Origin: CAYJLC01 sp044426355
Lineage (GTDB): Bacteria; Bacillota; Clostridia; Oscillospirales; Butyricicoccaceae
NCBI GenBank assembly: GCA_044426355.1
Contig: JAWXUO010000011.1
Coordinates: 1 to 39,860, forward strand
Length of the DNA stretch: 39,860 nt
Reading direction: 5' to 3'
Made by a program: the position numbers and the translations under genes
Notes under the pieces: model-generated
Seen by the model: the letters and a program-made list of their open reading frames with translations, nothing else
The model's database searches: none
What the model was told of the DNA's origin: nothing
Part shown: piece after piece, positions 1 through 7,876 of the stretch
Layout of the letters: each line of letters starts with the position of its first letter
Numbering within the stretch: the stretch's first letter is position 1

Positions 1-24
1 CACTTGTTTTTTCAGTGCTTAATT

Positions 25-53
25 ATAATATCACATCGTTTTAATATTGTCAA
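25..53 (-). promoter_or_regulatory. Stable-RNA-type promoter P2, firing leftward
   Basis: Read on the minus strand there is TTGACA (48-53), a 17-base spacer and TATTAT (25-30), preceded by an A-rich tract and the string AAAAAAGTGTTGACA. The same string and spacing occur in a second promoter at 231-259 and in both promoters of the tRNA operon at 27455-27578. Nothing is encoded downstream inside the window, so the transcript lies off the left edge. An rRNA or tRNA operon is the likely target; that is inference. Confidence 0.8.
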
Positions 54-230
54 CACTTTTTTAAAACTTTTTCAAATTTATTTTTAAAGTCAATATTTTG
101 TGATTTAACCGTTCGTTCTTCAAAAAACCAATAAACCGACTGGTCTATTATATATTAGCCTCTTTTTTCAAGTTCTAACTTGTTTTAGCTTTTTGTTGTT
201 TTTTGTCGCCCGTTTTTTCGGTGCTAGATT

Positions 231-259
231 ATAATATCATATACTTACTATGATGTCAA
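231..259 (-). promoter_or_regulatory. Stable-RNA-type promoter P1, firing leftward
   Basis: Minus strand: TTGACA (254-259), 17-base spacer, TATTAT (231-236), with an upstream A-rich tract that could act as an UP element. It lies 206 bases upstream of P2. Both promoters are followed by a similar start region (AGCAC, C or T, GAAAAAAC) that can form a short A-loop hairpin, so P1 and P2 look like duplicates. Tandem P1/P2 promoters are typical of rRNA operons. The rest of 1-337 holds no open reading frame I can support. Confidence 0.8.
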
Positions 260-337
260 CACTTTTTTATAATTTATTTTAATATTCTTTTATATGCTAT
301 TTTATACATTATATATAGAGTGAAAAAAAATTTATAC

Positions 338-517
338 TTAAGGCAACACCTCATAACTATAATAGTTAAATTTTTTAGATAAATTTTTCGTTAATTTGTG
401 CAAAAATTACGCAGTAATACTTTCGTCTTGCAAGTAATTTTTATGCGACGTTACGGAAAATTTGCAAATAAGTTGACTGTTAAGGCATTAGCCGTTAGTT
501 GTGTGGCGTTGCCTTAA
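338..517. repeat. 180-bp foldback, MITE-like element
   Basis: The ends are perfect 10-base inverted repeats (TTAAGGCAAC at 338-347, GTTGCCTTAA at 508-517). Pairing continues inward with mismatches (349-359 against 496-506) and again between 381-410 and 434-463, where about 22 of 30 positions pair. The whole segment could fold into one long imperfect hairpin. It has no coding capacity. Size, terminal repeats and AT-rich flanks fit a miniature inverted-repeat transposable element. I could not identify the parent transposase or a certain target-site duplication, and there is no second copy in the window. Confidence 0.65.
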
Positions 518-535
518 AAATAAATATTGTATAAT
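509..535 (+). promoter_or_regulatory. Possible metA promoter straddling the repeat end
   Basis: TATAAT at 530-535 is a good -10 about 50 bases before metA. The best -35 is TTGCCT at 509-514, inside the terminal repeat of the foldback element, but the spacer is only 15 bases. This is a weak promoter call; if true, the element supplies part of the metA promoter. Confidence 0.3.
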
Positions 536-584
536 GTTTTATTTTTTGATATACTTATAAAAGACTTTTTAAAGGAGGTTTTTT

Positions 585-1499
585 ATGCCTATAAATGTAC
601 CAAACGATTTACCAGCTGTTAAAACGCTACAAAGCGAAAATATTTTCATAATTAAAGAAGATAGAGCGACTAAACAAGACATTCGCCCACTTAAAATACT
701 TATTTTAAATCTTATGCCTACAAAAATCGTTACCGAAACTCAAATTTTGCGTTGTTTATCAAACACACCTTTGCAAATAGAAATAGACTTACTACAAACT
801 TCGACTTATACTTCAAAAAACACTCCCGAGGAGCATCTTTTCTCTTTTTATAAAACTTTTGACGATATAAAGTACAATAAATATGATGGTTTTATAGTTA
901 CTGGTGCACCTGTTGAGCATATGGAATTTTCCGATGTATCTTATATTGACGAGCTACATAAAATTTTTAACTGGTCAGAAACTCACGTACATTCCTCTTT
1001 ATACATATGTTGGGGGGCTCAAGTAGCTTTAAGCTATTTTTATGATATTCCTAAATATAATTTAGACAAAAAACTCTCTGGTATATTCGCTCACAAGTCA
1101 ACTTCTGCGTTTGAAAATATTTTTCGTGGTTTTGATGATGTTTTTAATATGCCACACTCTAGAAATTCCGAAGTAAAACTATCTGATATAGAAAAAAATC
1201 AATCTTTAGACGTTTTAGCCCATTCAAAAAAAGCAGGACCTAGTATAATCTCATCACATGACCGTAGAAAATTTTTCATAACAGGTCATTTTGAGTATGA
1301 TAACGATACCCTTTCTATAGAATATTTTCGAGATAAAAACGCAGGTATTGACGTTCCTATCCCAGAAAATTATTTCGAAGATGACGACCCTACAAAAAAT
1401 CCAATCGTTACTTGGCGTTCTCACGCACAGCTTTTTTATTCAAATTGGATTAATTATTATTTATATCAAGATACACCGTTTGATTTAAACTCTATTTAG
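585..1499 (+). CDS. metA: Homoserine O-acetyltransferase, MetA type
   Basis: Acylates the hydroxyl of L-homoserine, the first committed step of methionine synthesis, in the cytosol. The 304-residue length is normal for MetA. The catalytic residues fall at the family positions: Cys142 (ICWGAQ), His235 and Glu237 (GHFEY). Position 111 is Glu in TGAPVEHMEF. In characterised MetA enzymes Glu111 goes with acetyl-CoA use and Gly111 with succinyl-CoA use, so this is probably an acetyltransferase despite the usual 'succinyltransferase' label. AAAGGAGG at 571-578 fixes the ATG start. The stop overlaps the convergent glycosylase gene by 4 bases. No SAM riboswitch or T-box is visible upstream. A MITE-like element lies directly in front. 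Confidence 0.95.
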   Translation: MPINVPNDLPAVKTLQSENIFIIKEDRATKQDIRPLKILILNLMPTKIVTETQILRCLSNTPLQIEIDLLQTSTYTSKNTPEEHLFSFYKTFDDIKYNKYDGFIVTGAPVEHMEFSDVSYIDELHKIFNWSETHVHSSLYICWGAQVALSYFYDIPKYNLDKKLSGIFAHKSTSAFENIFRGFDDVFNMPHSRNSEVKLSDIEKNQSLDVLAHSKKAGPSIISSHDRRKFFITGHFEYDNDTLSIEYFRDKNAGIDVPIPENYFEDDDPTKNPIVTWRSHAQLFYSNWINYYLYQDTPFDLNSI

Positions 1500-2317
1500 C
1501 CTAAATTCAAACTTCTTGCGTAGTGAAAGATATATTGTTGATAAATCCCTGCATATTTTCCATATTTTTCTGGATTCATATCGCCATCATAGAAATTTTT
1601 TGCTTTTTTCATCCAAGTATCAATAGGAAACGCATCTAGTTTGCCCATTCCAAAAAGCAAAAAGCAATCTGCCACCTTTATTCCTACGCCATGTAGCTTT
1701 AAAACCTCTCGGCGACTTTCTTTAATATCCATTTCAACTAATCTTTCAAAATCAAAATCGCCACTATCCAGAGATTTTGCCACACTTAAAATATATTTTG
1801 CACGGTAACCAGAGCGTAAAACTGCTAAGTCTTCCTCTGTTAGCTGTGCAATTTTTTCATATCTTGGGAAAGTATAATACGTTTCGCCTAAAAATTCGAT
1901 TTTTTCACCAAAATTTGTGCAAAGCGTATCTATTATAGACATTATCCTTGGAATATTATTGCACTGTGAAATTATAAAAGAACAAAGTGCTTCCCAAGGG
2001 TCTTGTTTTAAAATTCTTATGCCACTACCATATTCCGATGCTTTTTTTGTAAATTCATCTACGACAAATTCTTTTTTTATAGCATTGTAATCTCTTTTTA
2101 AATCCAAAAAGTCATACATATATGTGTCTACTTCTTCTTTTGTGCCAGAAACATATATTTCTCCGTCTTTTTCATATAAATGCCACACTTTTTCAAAAGC
2201 TATACCTATAAAACTTTCGTCCGTCTGCTTTTTAAAGCGAAAACACTGACCACACTCGAAAATATGCGATAAATCAAAATCGTCTATTTTACCTAAATTT
2301 ATATATTTATTTTCCAT
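1496..2317 (-). CDS. ogg: OGG1-type 8-oxoguanine DNA glycosylase/AP lyase
   Basis: Predicted to excise 8-oxoguanine from DNA and nick the strand by beta-elimination. The protein has 273 residues with an OGG N-terminal domain (about 1-115) and an HhH-GPD domain (about 115-255). The helix-hairpin-helix reads LHGVGIKVADC, with the catalytic lysine at Lys214 and the conserved aspartate at Asp233 (FPIDTW). SQCNNIPRI (117-125) matches the asparagine-rich lesion-contact segment of OGG1. The gene converges on metA with a 4-base overlap and no obvious terminator between them. It may be monocistronic; no strong promoter was recognised. Confidence in the family is high; exact lesion preference is inferred. 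Confidence 0.9.
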   Translation of the reverse strand: MENKYINLGKIDDFDLSHIFECGQCFRFKKQTDESFIGIAFEKVWHLYEKDGEIYVSGTKEEVDTYMYDFLDLKRDYNAIKKEFVVDEFTKKASEYGSGIRILKQDPWEALCSFIISQCNNIPRIMSIIDTLCTNFGEKIEFLGETYYTFPRYEKIAQLTEEDLAVLRSGYRAKYILSVAKSLDSGDFDFERLVEMDIKESRREVLKLHGVGIKVADCFLLFGMGKLDAFPIDTWMKKAKNFYDGDMNPEKYGKYAGIYQQYIFHYARSLNLG

Positions 2318-2429
2318 AAAACCCCTATTTTCCTAATCTTTTCACATTTATTTAATTCTTTCATTGATTTAATATATTACATTTTCCAAAAAAAATCAAG
2401 TAATTTTTGTAAATTTAATTGTTAAACAC

Positions 2430-2458
2430 TTGACAAAAACTGCTTTTAGGTTTAAAAT
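2430..2458 (+). promoter_or_regulatory. guaB promoter
   Basis: TTGACA at 2430-2435, a 17-base spacer and TAAAAT at 2453-2458. The start codon follows about 33 bases after the -10, leaving no room for a riboswitch. GGGGG at 2477-2481 is the ribosome-binding site. An ATG at 2484 opens only a three-codon frame. Confidence 0.8.
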
Positions 2459-2491
2459 AAATCATTAAAACTTTATGGGGGTAATGTGTAA

Positions 2492-3964
2492 ATGATAAAC
2501 ACTGACGCAAATAGTAAATTTATAAAAGAAGGATTAACGTTCGATGACGTTCTGTTAGTACCTAGCAAAAGTGATGTTTTGCCTAGTCAAGTGTCACTAA
2601 AAACAAAGCTTACAAAAACCATTTCACTGAATATTCCTGTAATTTCAGCTGCTATGGACACTGTAACTGAATCTAAAATGGCAATTGCCATCGCTCGTGA
2701 GGGTGGAATCGGTATTATCCACAAAAATATGTCTATAGAACAGCAAGTAGACCAAGTAGACATGGTTAAACGCTCTGAAAATGGAGTAATTCATAATCCG
2801 TTTTTTTTAAGTCCAAACGAAACTTTAGCTGATGCAGATGCTTTAATGGCTAAATTTAAAATTTCTGGTGTTCCTATCTGTGAAAATGGCAAACTTGTTG
2901 GAATTATCACAAACCGTGATTTGAAATTTGAAGATGACCTAACAAAAAAAATCGATGACATAATGACAAAAGAAAATCTTATTACATCTAAAGTTGGGAC
3001 AACCCTTGACGAAGCTCGTGCAATTTTAGCAAAACACAAAATAGAAAAACTTCCTTTAGTTGATGATAACTTTGCTCTTAAAGGATTAATCACAATAAAA
3101 GATATAGAAAAAGCAGTTCGCTATCCAAATACTGCTCGTGATTTAGAAGGTCGCCTTTTAGTAGGTGCTGCAATCGGTGTTACCGAAGATGTTTTAGAGC
3201 GTTCTAAAATGTTACTAGATGCAGGGGCAGATGTTTTAGTTTTAGACTCAGCTCACGGTCATTCTCAAGGTATTTTATCTTGTATCAAAAAAATCAAAGC
3301 AGAATTTCCAAATTCGCAAATCATTGCTGGTAATGTTGCAACTGCAGAAGCTACTATAGATTTAATAGAAGCTGGTGCAGACTGTGTTAAAGTTGGTATC
3401 GGTCCTGGTTCTATCTGCACAACTCGTGTTGTTGCTGGTATTGGCGTTCCACAAATAACAGCAGTTTATGACTCAGCTTGTGCTGCTTCAAAATATGGTG
3501 TTCCTGTTATCGCCGATGGTGGTATAAAATATTCTGGCGATATTGTAAAAGCTTTAGCAGCTGGTGCAAGCGTTGTTATGGCAGGTTCGCTACTTGCTGG
3601 TTGCGACGAAAGTCCAGGAGAAACTGAAATCTACCAAGGTCGTCAATTTAAAGTATATCGTGGAATGGGTTCTCTAACTTCGATGGCAAAAGGCTCAAAA
3701 GATAGATATTTCCAAGAAGATAACAAAAAACTAGTTCCAGAAGGTGTTGAAGGTCGTGTTCCTTATAAAGGTATGACAGCAGATACTATCTATCAACTAA
3801 TGGGTGGACTTCGTTCTGGTATGGGTTACTGTGGTGCACACACTATAGAATCACTTCAATCTGATTCAAAATTCATAAGAATTACTGGTGCAGGTCTTAA
3901 AGAATCTCACCCACATGACATTTACATCACAAGAGAAGCGCCAAACTATAGCATAAATCCTTAA
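2492..3964 (+). CDS. guaB: IMP dehydrogenase
   Basis: Oxidises IMP to XMP with NAD+, the entry step to guanine nucleotides. The 490 residues are full length for bacterial GuaB. The N-terminal TIM-barrel segment (TFDDVLLVP at 16-24) is followed by two CBS domains (about 100-215) and the rest of the barrel. The catalytic cysteine is Cys309 in GPGSICTTR, and the flap region carries GMGSL and GRVPYKG. It is a single-gene transcription unit with its own consensus promoter and a strong terminator. Codon use suggests good expression. Confidence 0.98.
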   Translation: MINTDANSKFIKEGLTFDDVLLVPSKSDVLPSQVSLKTKLTKTISLNIPVISAAMDTVTESKMAIAIAREGGIGIIHKNMSIEQQVDQVDMVKRSENGVIHNPFFLSPNETLADADALMAKFKISGVPICENGKLVGIITNRDLKFEDDLTKKIDDIMTKENLITSKVGTTLDEARAILAKHKIEKLPLVDDNFALKGLITIKDIEKAVRYPNTARDLEGRLLVGAAIGVTEDVLERSKMLLDAGADVLVLDSAHGHSQGILSCIKKIKAEFPNSQIIAGNVATAEATIDLIEAGADCVKVGIGPGSICTTRVVAGIGVPQITAVYDSACAASKYGVPVIADGGIKYSGDIVKALAAGASVVMAGSLLAGCDESPGETEIYQGRQFKVYRGMGSLTSMAKGSKDRYFQEDNKKLVPEGVEGRVPYKGMTADTIYQLMGGLRSGMGYCGAHTIESLQSDSKFIRITGAGLKESHPHDIYITREAPNYSINP

Positions 3965-3970
3965 TATTAT

Positions 3971-4004
3971 TCCCTCAAGGTTTCAAACTTTGAGGGATTT
4001 TTTT
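3971..4004 (+). terminator. Intrinsic terminator after guaB
   Basis: TCCCTCAA (3971-3978) pairs with TTGAGGGA (3990-3997), followed by a run of seven Ts. It ends the guaB transcript. The remaining space to the next gene (4005-4266) holds the promoter and leader of the S-layer-like gene. Confidence 0.9.
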
Positions 4005-4152
4005 ATCAAAACACTATAGTATATATTTCCCAATTTTTAAAACTTTTTATGTATAACATTACTGAATTATTGCATAAAAAGTCTTTTTTTCGTCTTTTTT
4101 ATGTAATATTACATATTTTTGTTTCTACTAGGTTACAAAACCCTAAAACCCC

Positions 4153-4180
4153 TTGAAGTTTATTTTCTTTGTGATATTAT
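4153..4180 (+). promoter_or_regulatory. Promoter of the S-layer-like gene
   Basis: TTGAAG at 4153-4158, a 16-base spacer and TATTAT at 4175-4180. The expected start near 4187 gives a leader of about 80 bases. Upstream, 4005-4150 is T-rich with no gene, apart from the small palindrome GTAATATTAC. Confidence 0.65.
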
Positions 4181-4190
4181 TAACAAGAAC

Positions 4191-4244
4191 AAAACACAAG
4201 CACACAATGTGCAACGCCGAGTGGGTAACCCCCATTCGTGTTTT
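4191..4244 (+). promoter_or_regulatory. Structured leader RNA, three-way junction
   Basis: Closing stem P1: AAAACAC (4191-4197) with GTGTTTT (4238-4244). Inside it are P2, GCACA (4200-4204) with TGTGC (4208-4212), and P3, GAGTGGG (4219-4225) with CCCATTC (4231-4237, one G-T pair). The ribosome-binding site AGGAGG (4253-4258) follows directly. I do not recognise a known riboswitch class. It may stabilise an abundant mRNA or sense something; both are inference. Confidence 0.5.
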
Positions 4245-4266
4245 AAAACTTTAGGAGGTTTTTAAA

Positions 4267-6579
4267 ATGACAAACTTTAAAAAAGTTTTATCGCTATCAC
4301 TAGCTAGTGCAACTCTTTTGAGTTCGACAGCTTTAGCTACGTTTTCTGACAAAGAAGACATAGTTCTATCAGATGCGGTAGACACTTTAGTCGCTCTTAA
4401 CATTATCAAAGGTTATGACGACGGAACTTTTAGACCCGAGGACACTGTAACTCGTGCTGAAATGGCAAAAATGATTTTCACAATTCAAAACGGTGGTTCA
4501 GATGATGCTTCTGCTTTTTCTGACATTTCTACTTCTTTTACGGATATTAATGGTCACTGGGCTGAAGGCTATGTAAAATATTGCCAATCGCAAGGTATTA
4601 TTGCTGGTAAATCAGACACTATTTTCGACCCTGATGAACTAGTAAAAGGCACAGAAGCTTTAAAAATGTCGCTTGTTGTACTTGGCTACAGAGCTGATGT
4701 TTCAGAACTAATCGGTGTAAATTGGGAGTCTAAAACTTTAGCACTTTCGCTAGAAACTGGACTAACTGCTGACTATATTGGTAGTTTTGTAGGCTCTGCA
4801 GAACGTCAGTCTGCTGCACAAATTCTTTATAACGCACTTTACACAGAAACTGTAAAATATTCTGCTATTTTCGAAGATTACGCAGGTACTGAAAAAACAT
4901 TAGCAGAAGTTGCAATGAATTTACAAACTTTCGAAGGCGTTTATATCAAAGATTCTGATGTTGATTCTGGACTTTCTTTCACAACAGACTCAGCTTTACA
5001 AACTGCACACAGTGCATCTCCTTTGGACATTGAACGTGACCTAACAGACTATATCGGTCAAAAAGTTGATATTTTAGCTGACTCTAAAAAAGATGTTATC
5101 TACGGTTTCAAAGTAGACAAATCTAACAAAGTTATAGATACTTTTGCAAATAACCTAACTGTAAACGGTTCGGCTGGTGCATACTCTGTTACTTTTGACA
5201 GCGTTAAAATTAATATTTCTGATGCTGACGCAACTGCTATAAATGGTGCTACTGATAATGCAAACGTTTATATCGTTGATAACGGAACAACTGTAGCAAC
5301 TACAGTTACAGAAGTTACAACTGGTAAAGTTACTTTTGTAAATGACTCAAAAATCAATGTTGCTACAACTGGTTTCACAGCTGGTCAACTAACTTTCGAA
5401 GATGATAACATTAACTCAAAAATCGAAAAAGATGACTACGTTCAAATCATCGCTGATGACTATAACAACAACTACACTGTAGAAATTTTAGAATTACACA
5501 CAGGTACTGTTGATGCAAAAAGAGATGGCGAATTTAGAATCGACAACACTTGGTACACGGTAGCTACAGGCGATACAAACCCAGCACTAAACACAAAAAT
5601 TTCTTACTACGCAATAGGTTCAGTAATTTATGAAGTTTCTGCTTCAGAAACACAAACTTTTGATTTTGCATATGTAATAGATGCCGAAGAAGCTTCAAGC
5701 ACTTCTATAGACAGCGTTCACAGAGCAAAAATTATCTTTAGTAATGGTTCGACTGCAATAGTTACTACAGAAGTTTACGAAGACTCAAACATAGGTAAAC
5801 TTGTAGAATACGATGTAAATAGCGACAATGAATATACTTTCTCAGCTATTTCAGAATTTGATTCTGCTACTGTTTCTGGAAATATTCTAGAAGATTCTAT
5901 GATTGGTGGCTACAATGTAAGCGACGACGCTATTATTTTTGTAGCTTATGATTCAGATAAATATACTGTTGCAGATAGCGACACTGTTTTAGACTGGAGT
6001 GACATTAAAACAACTGCAACTTCATCTAACACAATTATCTACACAGATACAACAAACGGTATCTCATATGTAACTCTTGCATTTATTAATCTTGGTGCAA
6101 ACGACCTTCCAAGCAATACTGGTACAGAAACTTATGCATACGTTGTAGAAAATCCTTACGACATCAAAGAAAACAACACAACTTATACAGTAGTTACTGT
6201 TTTTGACGGCGAAGACACTTACGAAATTAAAGTTAAAACTTCAAACTCAGTTGCAAAAGGTGATTTCGTTCAATTCGAAGCTACTAGCTCGTATATCGAC
6301 GAAGTAACTACAATTTCAAGTGGTGCTTTAGACCAAATCACAGGTTACTCTGAATCTTTAGGTAAAATCGTATTTAAAACAGCTGGTTCTGCTGACATTA
6401 CTTCAAATACAGTAATTATCTATGTTGACTCAGATGACATCGTAGGTGTTGAAAGTGGTTCAATCGACCTTGCTACAGATGTAACAGGTGATGACATTAT
6501 CGAAGATAACGTTTTCGTTCTTGTAGAAGATGGAAAAGTTACAATTATGTTCATTGACGTAAATAACAATATGCAATAA
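4267..6579 (+). CDS. S-layer-homology (SLH) domain surface protein
   Basis: A 770-residue exported protein. Residues 1-25 are a Sec signal peptide ending in ALA. Two clear SLH domains follow (about 27-77 with GYDDGTFRPEDTVTRAEM, and about 90-142 with GHWAEGYVKY), then a weaker third (about 152-195). SLH domains anchor proteins to pyruvylated secondary cell-wall polymers. The remaining 570 residues are rich in Thr, Ser, Asp and Val and look like beta-sandwich repeats, with no enzyme motif I recognise. Such composition is typical of S-layer or outer structural proteins. A strong ribosome-binding site, a structured leader and its own terminator suggest high expression. It could be the main S-layer protein, but the sequence alone does not prove that. 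Confidence 0.85.
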   Translation: MTNFKKVLSLSLASATLLSSTALATFSDKEDIVLSDAVDTLVALNIIKGYDDGTFRPEDTVTRAEMAKMIFTIQNGGSDDASAFSDISTSFTDINGHWAEGYVKYCQSQGIIAGKSDTIFDPDELVKGTEALKMSLVVLGYRADVSELIGVNWESKTLALSLETGLTADYIGSFVGSAERQSAAQILYNALYTETVKYSAIFEDYAGTEKTLAEVAMNLQTFEGVYIKDSDVDSGLSFTTDSALQTAHSASPLDIERDLTDYIGQKVDILADSKKDVIYGFKVDKSNKVIDTFANNLTVNGSAGAYSVTFDSVKINISDADATAINGATDNANVYIVDNGTTVATTVTEVTTGKVTFVNDSKINVATTGFTAGQLTFEDDNINSKIEKDDYVQIIADDYNNNYTVEILELHTGTVDAKRDGEFRIDNTWYTVATGDTNPALNTKISYYAIGSVIYEVSASETQTFDFAYVIDAEEASSTSIDSVHRAKIIFSNGSTAIVTTEVYEDSNIGKLVEYDVNSDNEYTFSAISEFDSATVSGNILEDSMIGGYNVSDDAIIFVAYDSDKYTVADSDTVLDWSDIKTTATSSNTIIYTDTTNGISYVTLAFINLGANDLPSNTGTETYAYVVENPYDIKENNTTYTVVTVFDGEDTYEIKVKTSNSVAKGDFVQFEATSSYIDEVTTISSGALDQITGYSESLGKIVFKTAGSADITSNTVIIYVDSDDIVGVESGSIDLATDVTGDDIIEDNVFVLVEDGKVTIMFIDVNNNMQ

Positions 6580-6621
6580 TTCATTTATACCCCCCTTATC
6601 CTTTTATTATACAATTTATTA

Positions 6622-6652
6622 GGCTGTCGCATTAATTTGCGACAGTCTTTTT
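6622..6652 (+). terminator. Intrinsic terminator after the SLH gene
   Basis: GGCTGTCGCA (6622-6631) pairs with TGCGACAGTC (6638-6647), followed by TTTTTA. The stem base is related to the hairpins at 15278-15303 and 25429-25456. Confidence 0.9.
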
Positions 6653-6661
6653 ATTATCCTA

Positions 6662-6690
6662 TTGACAAAAAACTAAAAAAGTTATATTAT
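6662..6690 (+). promoter_or_regulatory. Promoter of the UPF0303 gene
   Basis: TTGACA (6662-6667), a 17-base spacer and TATTAT (6685-6690). The leader is about 15 bases, with AAAAGGAGG at 6695-6703 as ribosome-binding site. Confidence 0.85.
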
Positions 6691-6710
6691 GGTAAAAAGG
6701 AGGTATTTTT

Positions 6711-7178
6711 ATGGAAATACTAGAAGAAATAGAATTCTTGAAAAAACAAGAAAACGACTTGCAATTCGATAAGTTCGATAGCAACACAGCACTAGAAATC
6801 GGAAATATCTTAGCAAAAAGAGCAATGGCAGAAAATTTACCTATAGTTATAGATATTTCAATCTGCAAACGTTCTGTTTTTAGATTTAGTGCAACAGGTG
6901 CAACTAAAAACAACGATTGTTGGATAGAACGCAAAGACAATACAGTTTACTTGATGGATATGAGTTCTCTAAGATACGGAAAGTTTTTAGAATCTCAAAA
7001 CAAAACACTAGGCAAAAATGTTTTTTACGACCCTTTTGACTATGCAACTGCTGGTGGTGGATTTCCAATTCGCATTAAAGGTACAGGTCTAATCGGTGTT
7101 ATCGCCGTTTCTGGTCTTCCTGCTGTAGATGACCACCAAGTTATCGTAGACGCAATCACAGAACACCTGAAAAAATAA
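6711..7178 (+). CDS. UPF0303 / heme-degrading-domain (GlcG/HbpS-like) protein
   Basis: A small cytosolic protein of 155 residues matching the UPF0303 family, which has the GlcG/HbpS ('heme-degrading') fold. The signature segment is GGGFPIRIKGTGLIGVIAVS (about 118-137), followed by DDHQVIVDAI near the C-terminus. No signal peptide is present, unlike secreted HbpS. The biochemical role of this cytosolic branch is not settled; heme or another small ligand is possible. It is transcribed alone from a consensus promoter, and neighbours give no functional hint. Confidence 0.8.
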   Translation: MEILEEIEFLKKQENDLQFDKFDSNTALEIGNILAKRAMAENLPIVIDISICKRSVFRFSATGATKNNDCWIERKDNTVYLMDMSSLRYGKFLESQNKTLGKNVFYDPFDYATAGGGFPIRIKGTGLIGVIAVSGLPAVDDHQVIVDAITEHLKK

Positions 7179-7193
7179 TAAATATTATAACAC

Positions 7194-7228
7194 AAAAGGA
7201 CTTCTTCTTAAAAAGTTGTCCTTTTAGT
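7194..7228 (+). terminator. Terminator after the UPF0303 gene
   Basis: AAAAGGAC (7194-7201) pairs with GTCCTTTT (7218-7225). The following tract, TAGTTATT, is only moderately T-rich, so termination may be partial. Confidence 0.6.
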
Positions 7229-7299
7229 TATTAATAAAATTTTAATAGAATATAATTAATAACACAAACTATTTATTCAAGATTTATAAAGAGGTTTTT

Positions 7300-7824
7300 A
7301 TGTATTTTTTAATGGGTTTTTCGTTGTCAGCAGATGCGTTCGCTATCACTATTTCTAACTTACTAGTCTATAAAAATTCAAAAATTTTAAAATTTTGTCC
7401 TTTATATTTTGGATTTTTTCAATTTTTAATGACTTTCTTAGGCTATTTTTTCGCAAATTTATTCTCAAATAATATTTCTACAATAGGAAATTCTATCTCT
7501 TTCATTTTACTAACGTTTATCGGTGTAAAAATGATTTGCGATGCTTTGTTTAAAAAAGAAGAAGAAATCAATCCTACTTTGAGCCACAAATATATAATAA
7601 TTCAAGCAATTGCAACGAGTATAGATGCTCTAGCCACAGGTATTTCTCTTTGTTTTATGGATTTAAATATATTTTACGCAAGTACTATAATCGGATTTAT
7701 AACAGCTTTAATGTGCACTTTTGCAATTTTCTTTTTTCTTAAAATACCAACAAAAACTAGCGAAAACCTAGAGGTTCTCGGTGGGATTATCCTTATTTTC
7801 TTAGGTATAAAAGCTTTATTTTAA
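7300..7824 (+). CDS. mntP: MntP-family (DUF204) membrane protein, putative Mn2+ exporter
   Basis: A 174-residue integral membrane protein with about six hydrophobic helices. The two internal repeats carry the family acidic motifs SADAFAITISN (about 9-19) and ATSIDALATGI (about 106-116). In MntP, aspartates at these sites are needed for manganese efflux. The related sporulation protein YtaF is the main alternative. A TATAAT box at 7251-7256 has only a poor -35. Mn-sensing yybP-ykoY riboswitches often precede mntP; none is visible here. It shares a bidirectional terminator with the convergent CNNM gene. Confidence 0.75.
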   Translation: MYFLMGFSLSADAFAITISNLLVYKNSKILKFCPLYFGFFQFLMTFLGYFFANLFSNNISTIGNSISFILLTFIGVKMICDALFKKEEEINPTLSHKYIIIQAIATSIDALATGISLCFMDLNIFYASTIIGFITALMCTFAIFFFLKIPTKTSENLEVLGGIILIFLGIKALF

Positions 7825-7842
7825 AATATTATAAAACAAAAA

Positions 7843-7876
7843 AGCCGTCTAACTTTCGTTAAACGGCTATTTTTTT
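7843..7876. terminator. Bidirectional terminator between convergent genes
   Basis: AGCCGT (7843-7848) pairs with ACGGCT (7863-7868), extended by inner TAAC/GTTA pairs. T-runs follow on both strands, so it serves the mntP-like gene (+) and the CNNM/HlyC gene (-). Confidence 0.9.

Noticed and set aside
2791..3093. 100-codon frame antisense to guaB
   Set aside because: It lies wholly inside guaB, with composition dictated by the opposite strand and no start signals.
4187..4266. Known c-di-GMP, c-di-AMP or purine riboswitch in the S-layer-like leader
   Set aside because: The characteristic conserved loops of these classes are missing and the leader is too short; only the generic fold remains.
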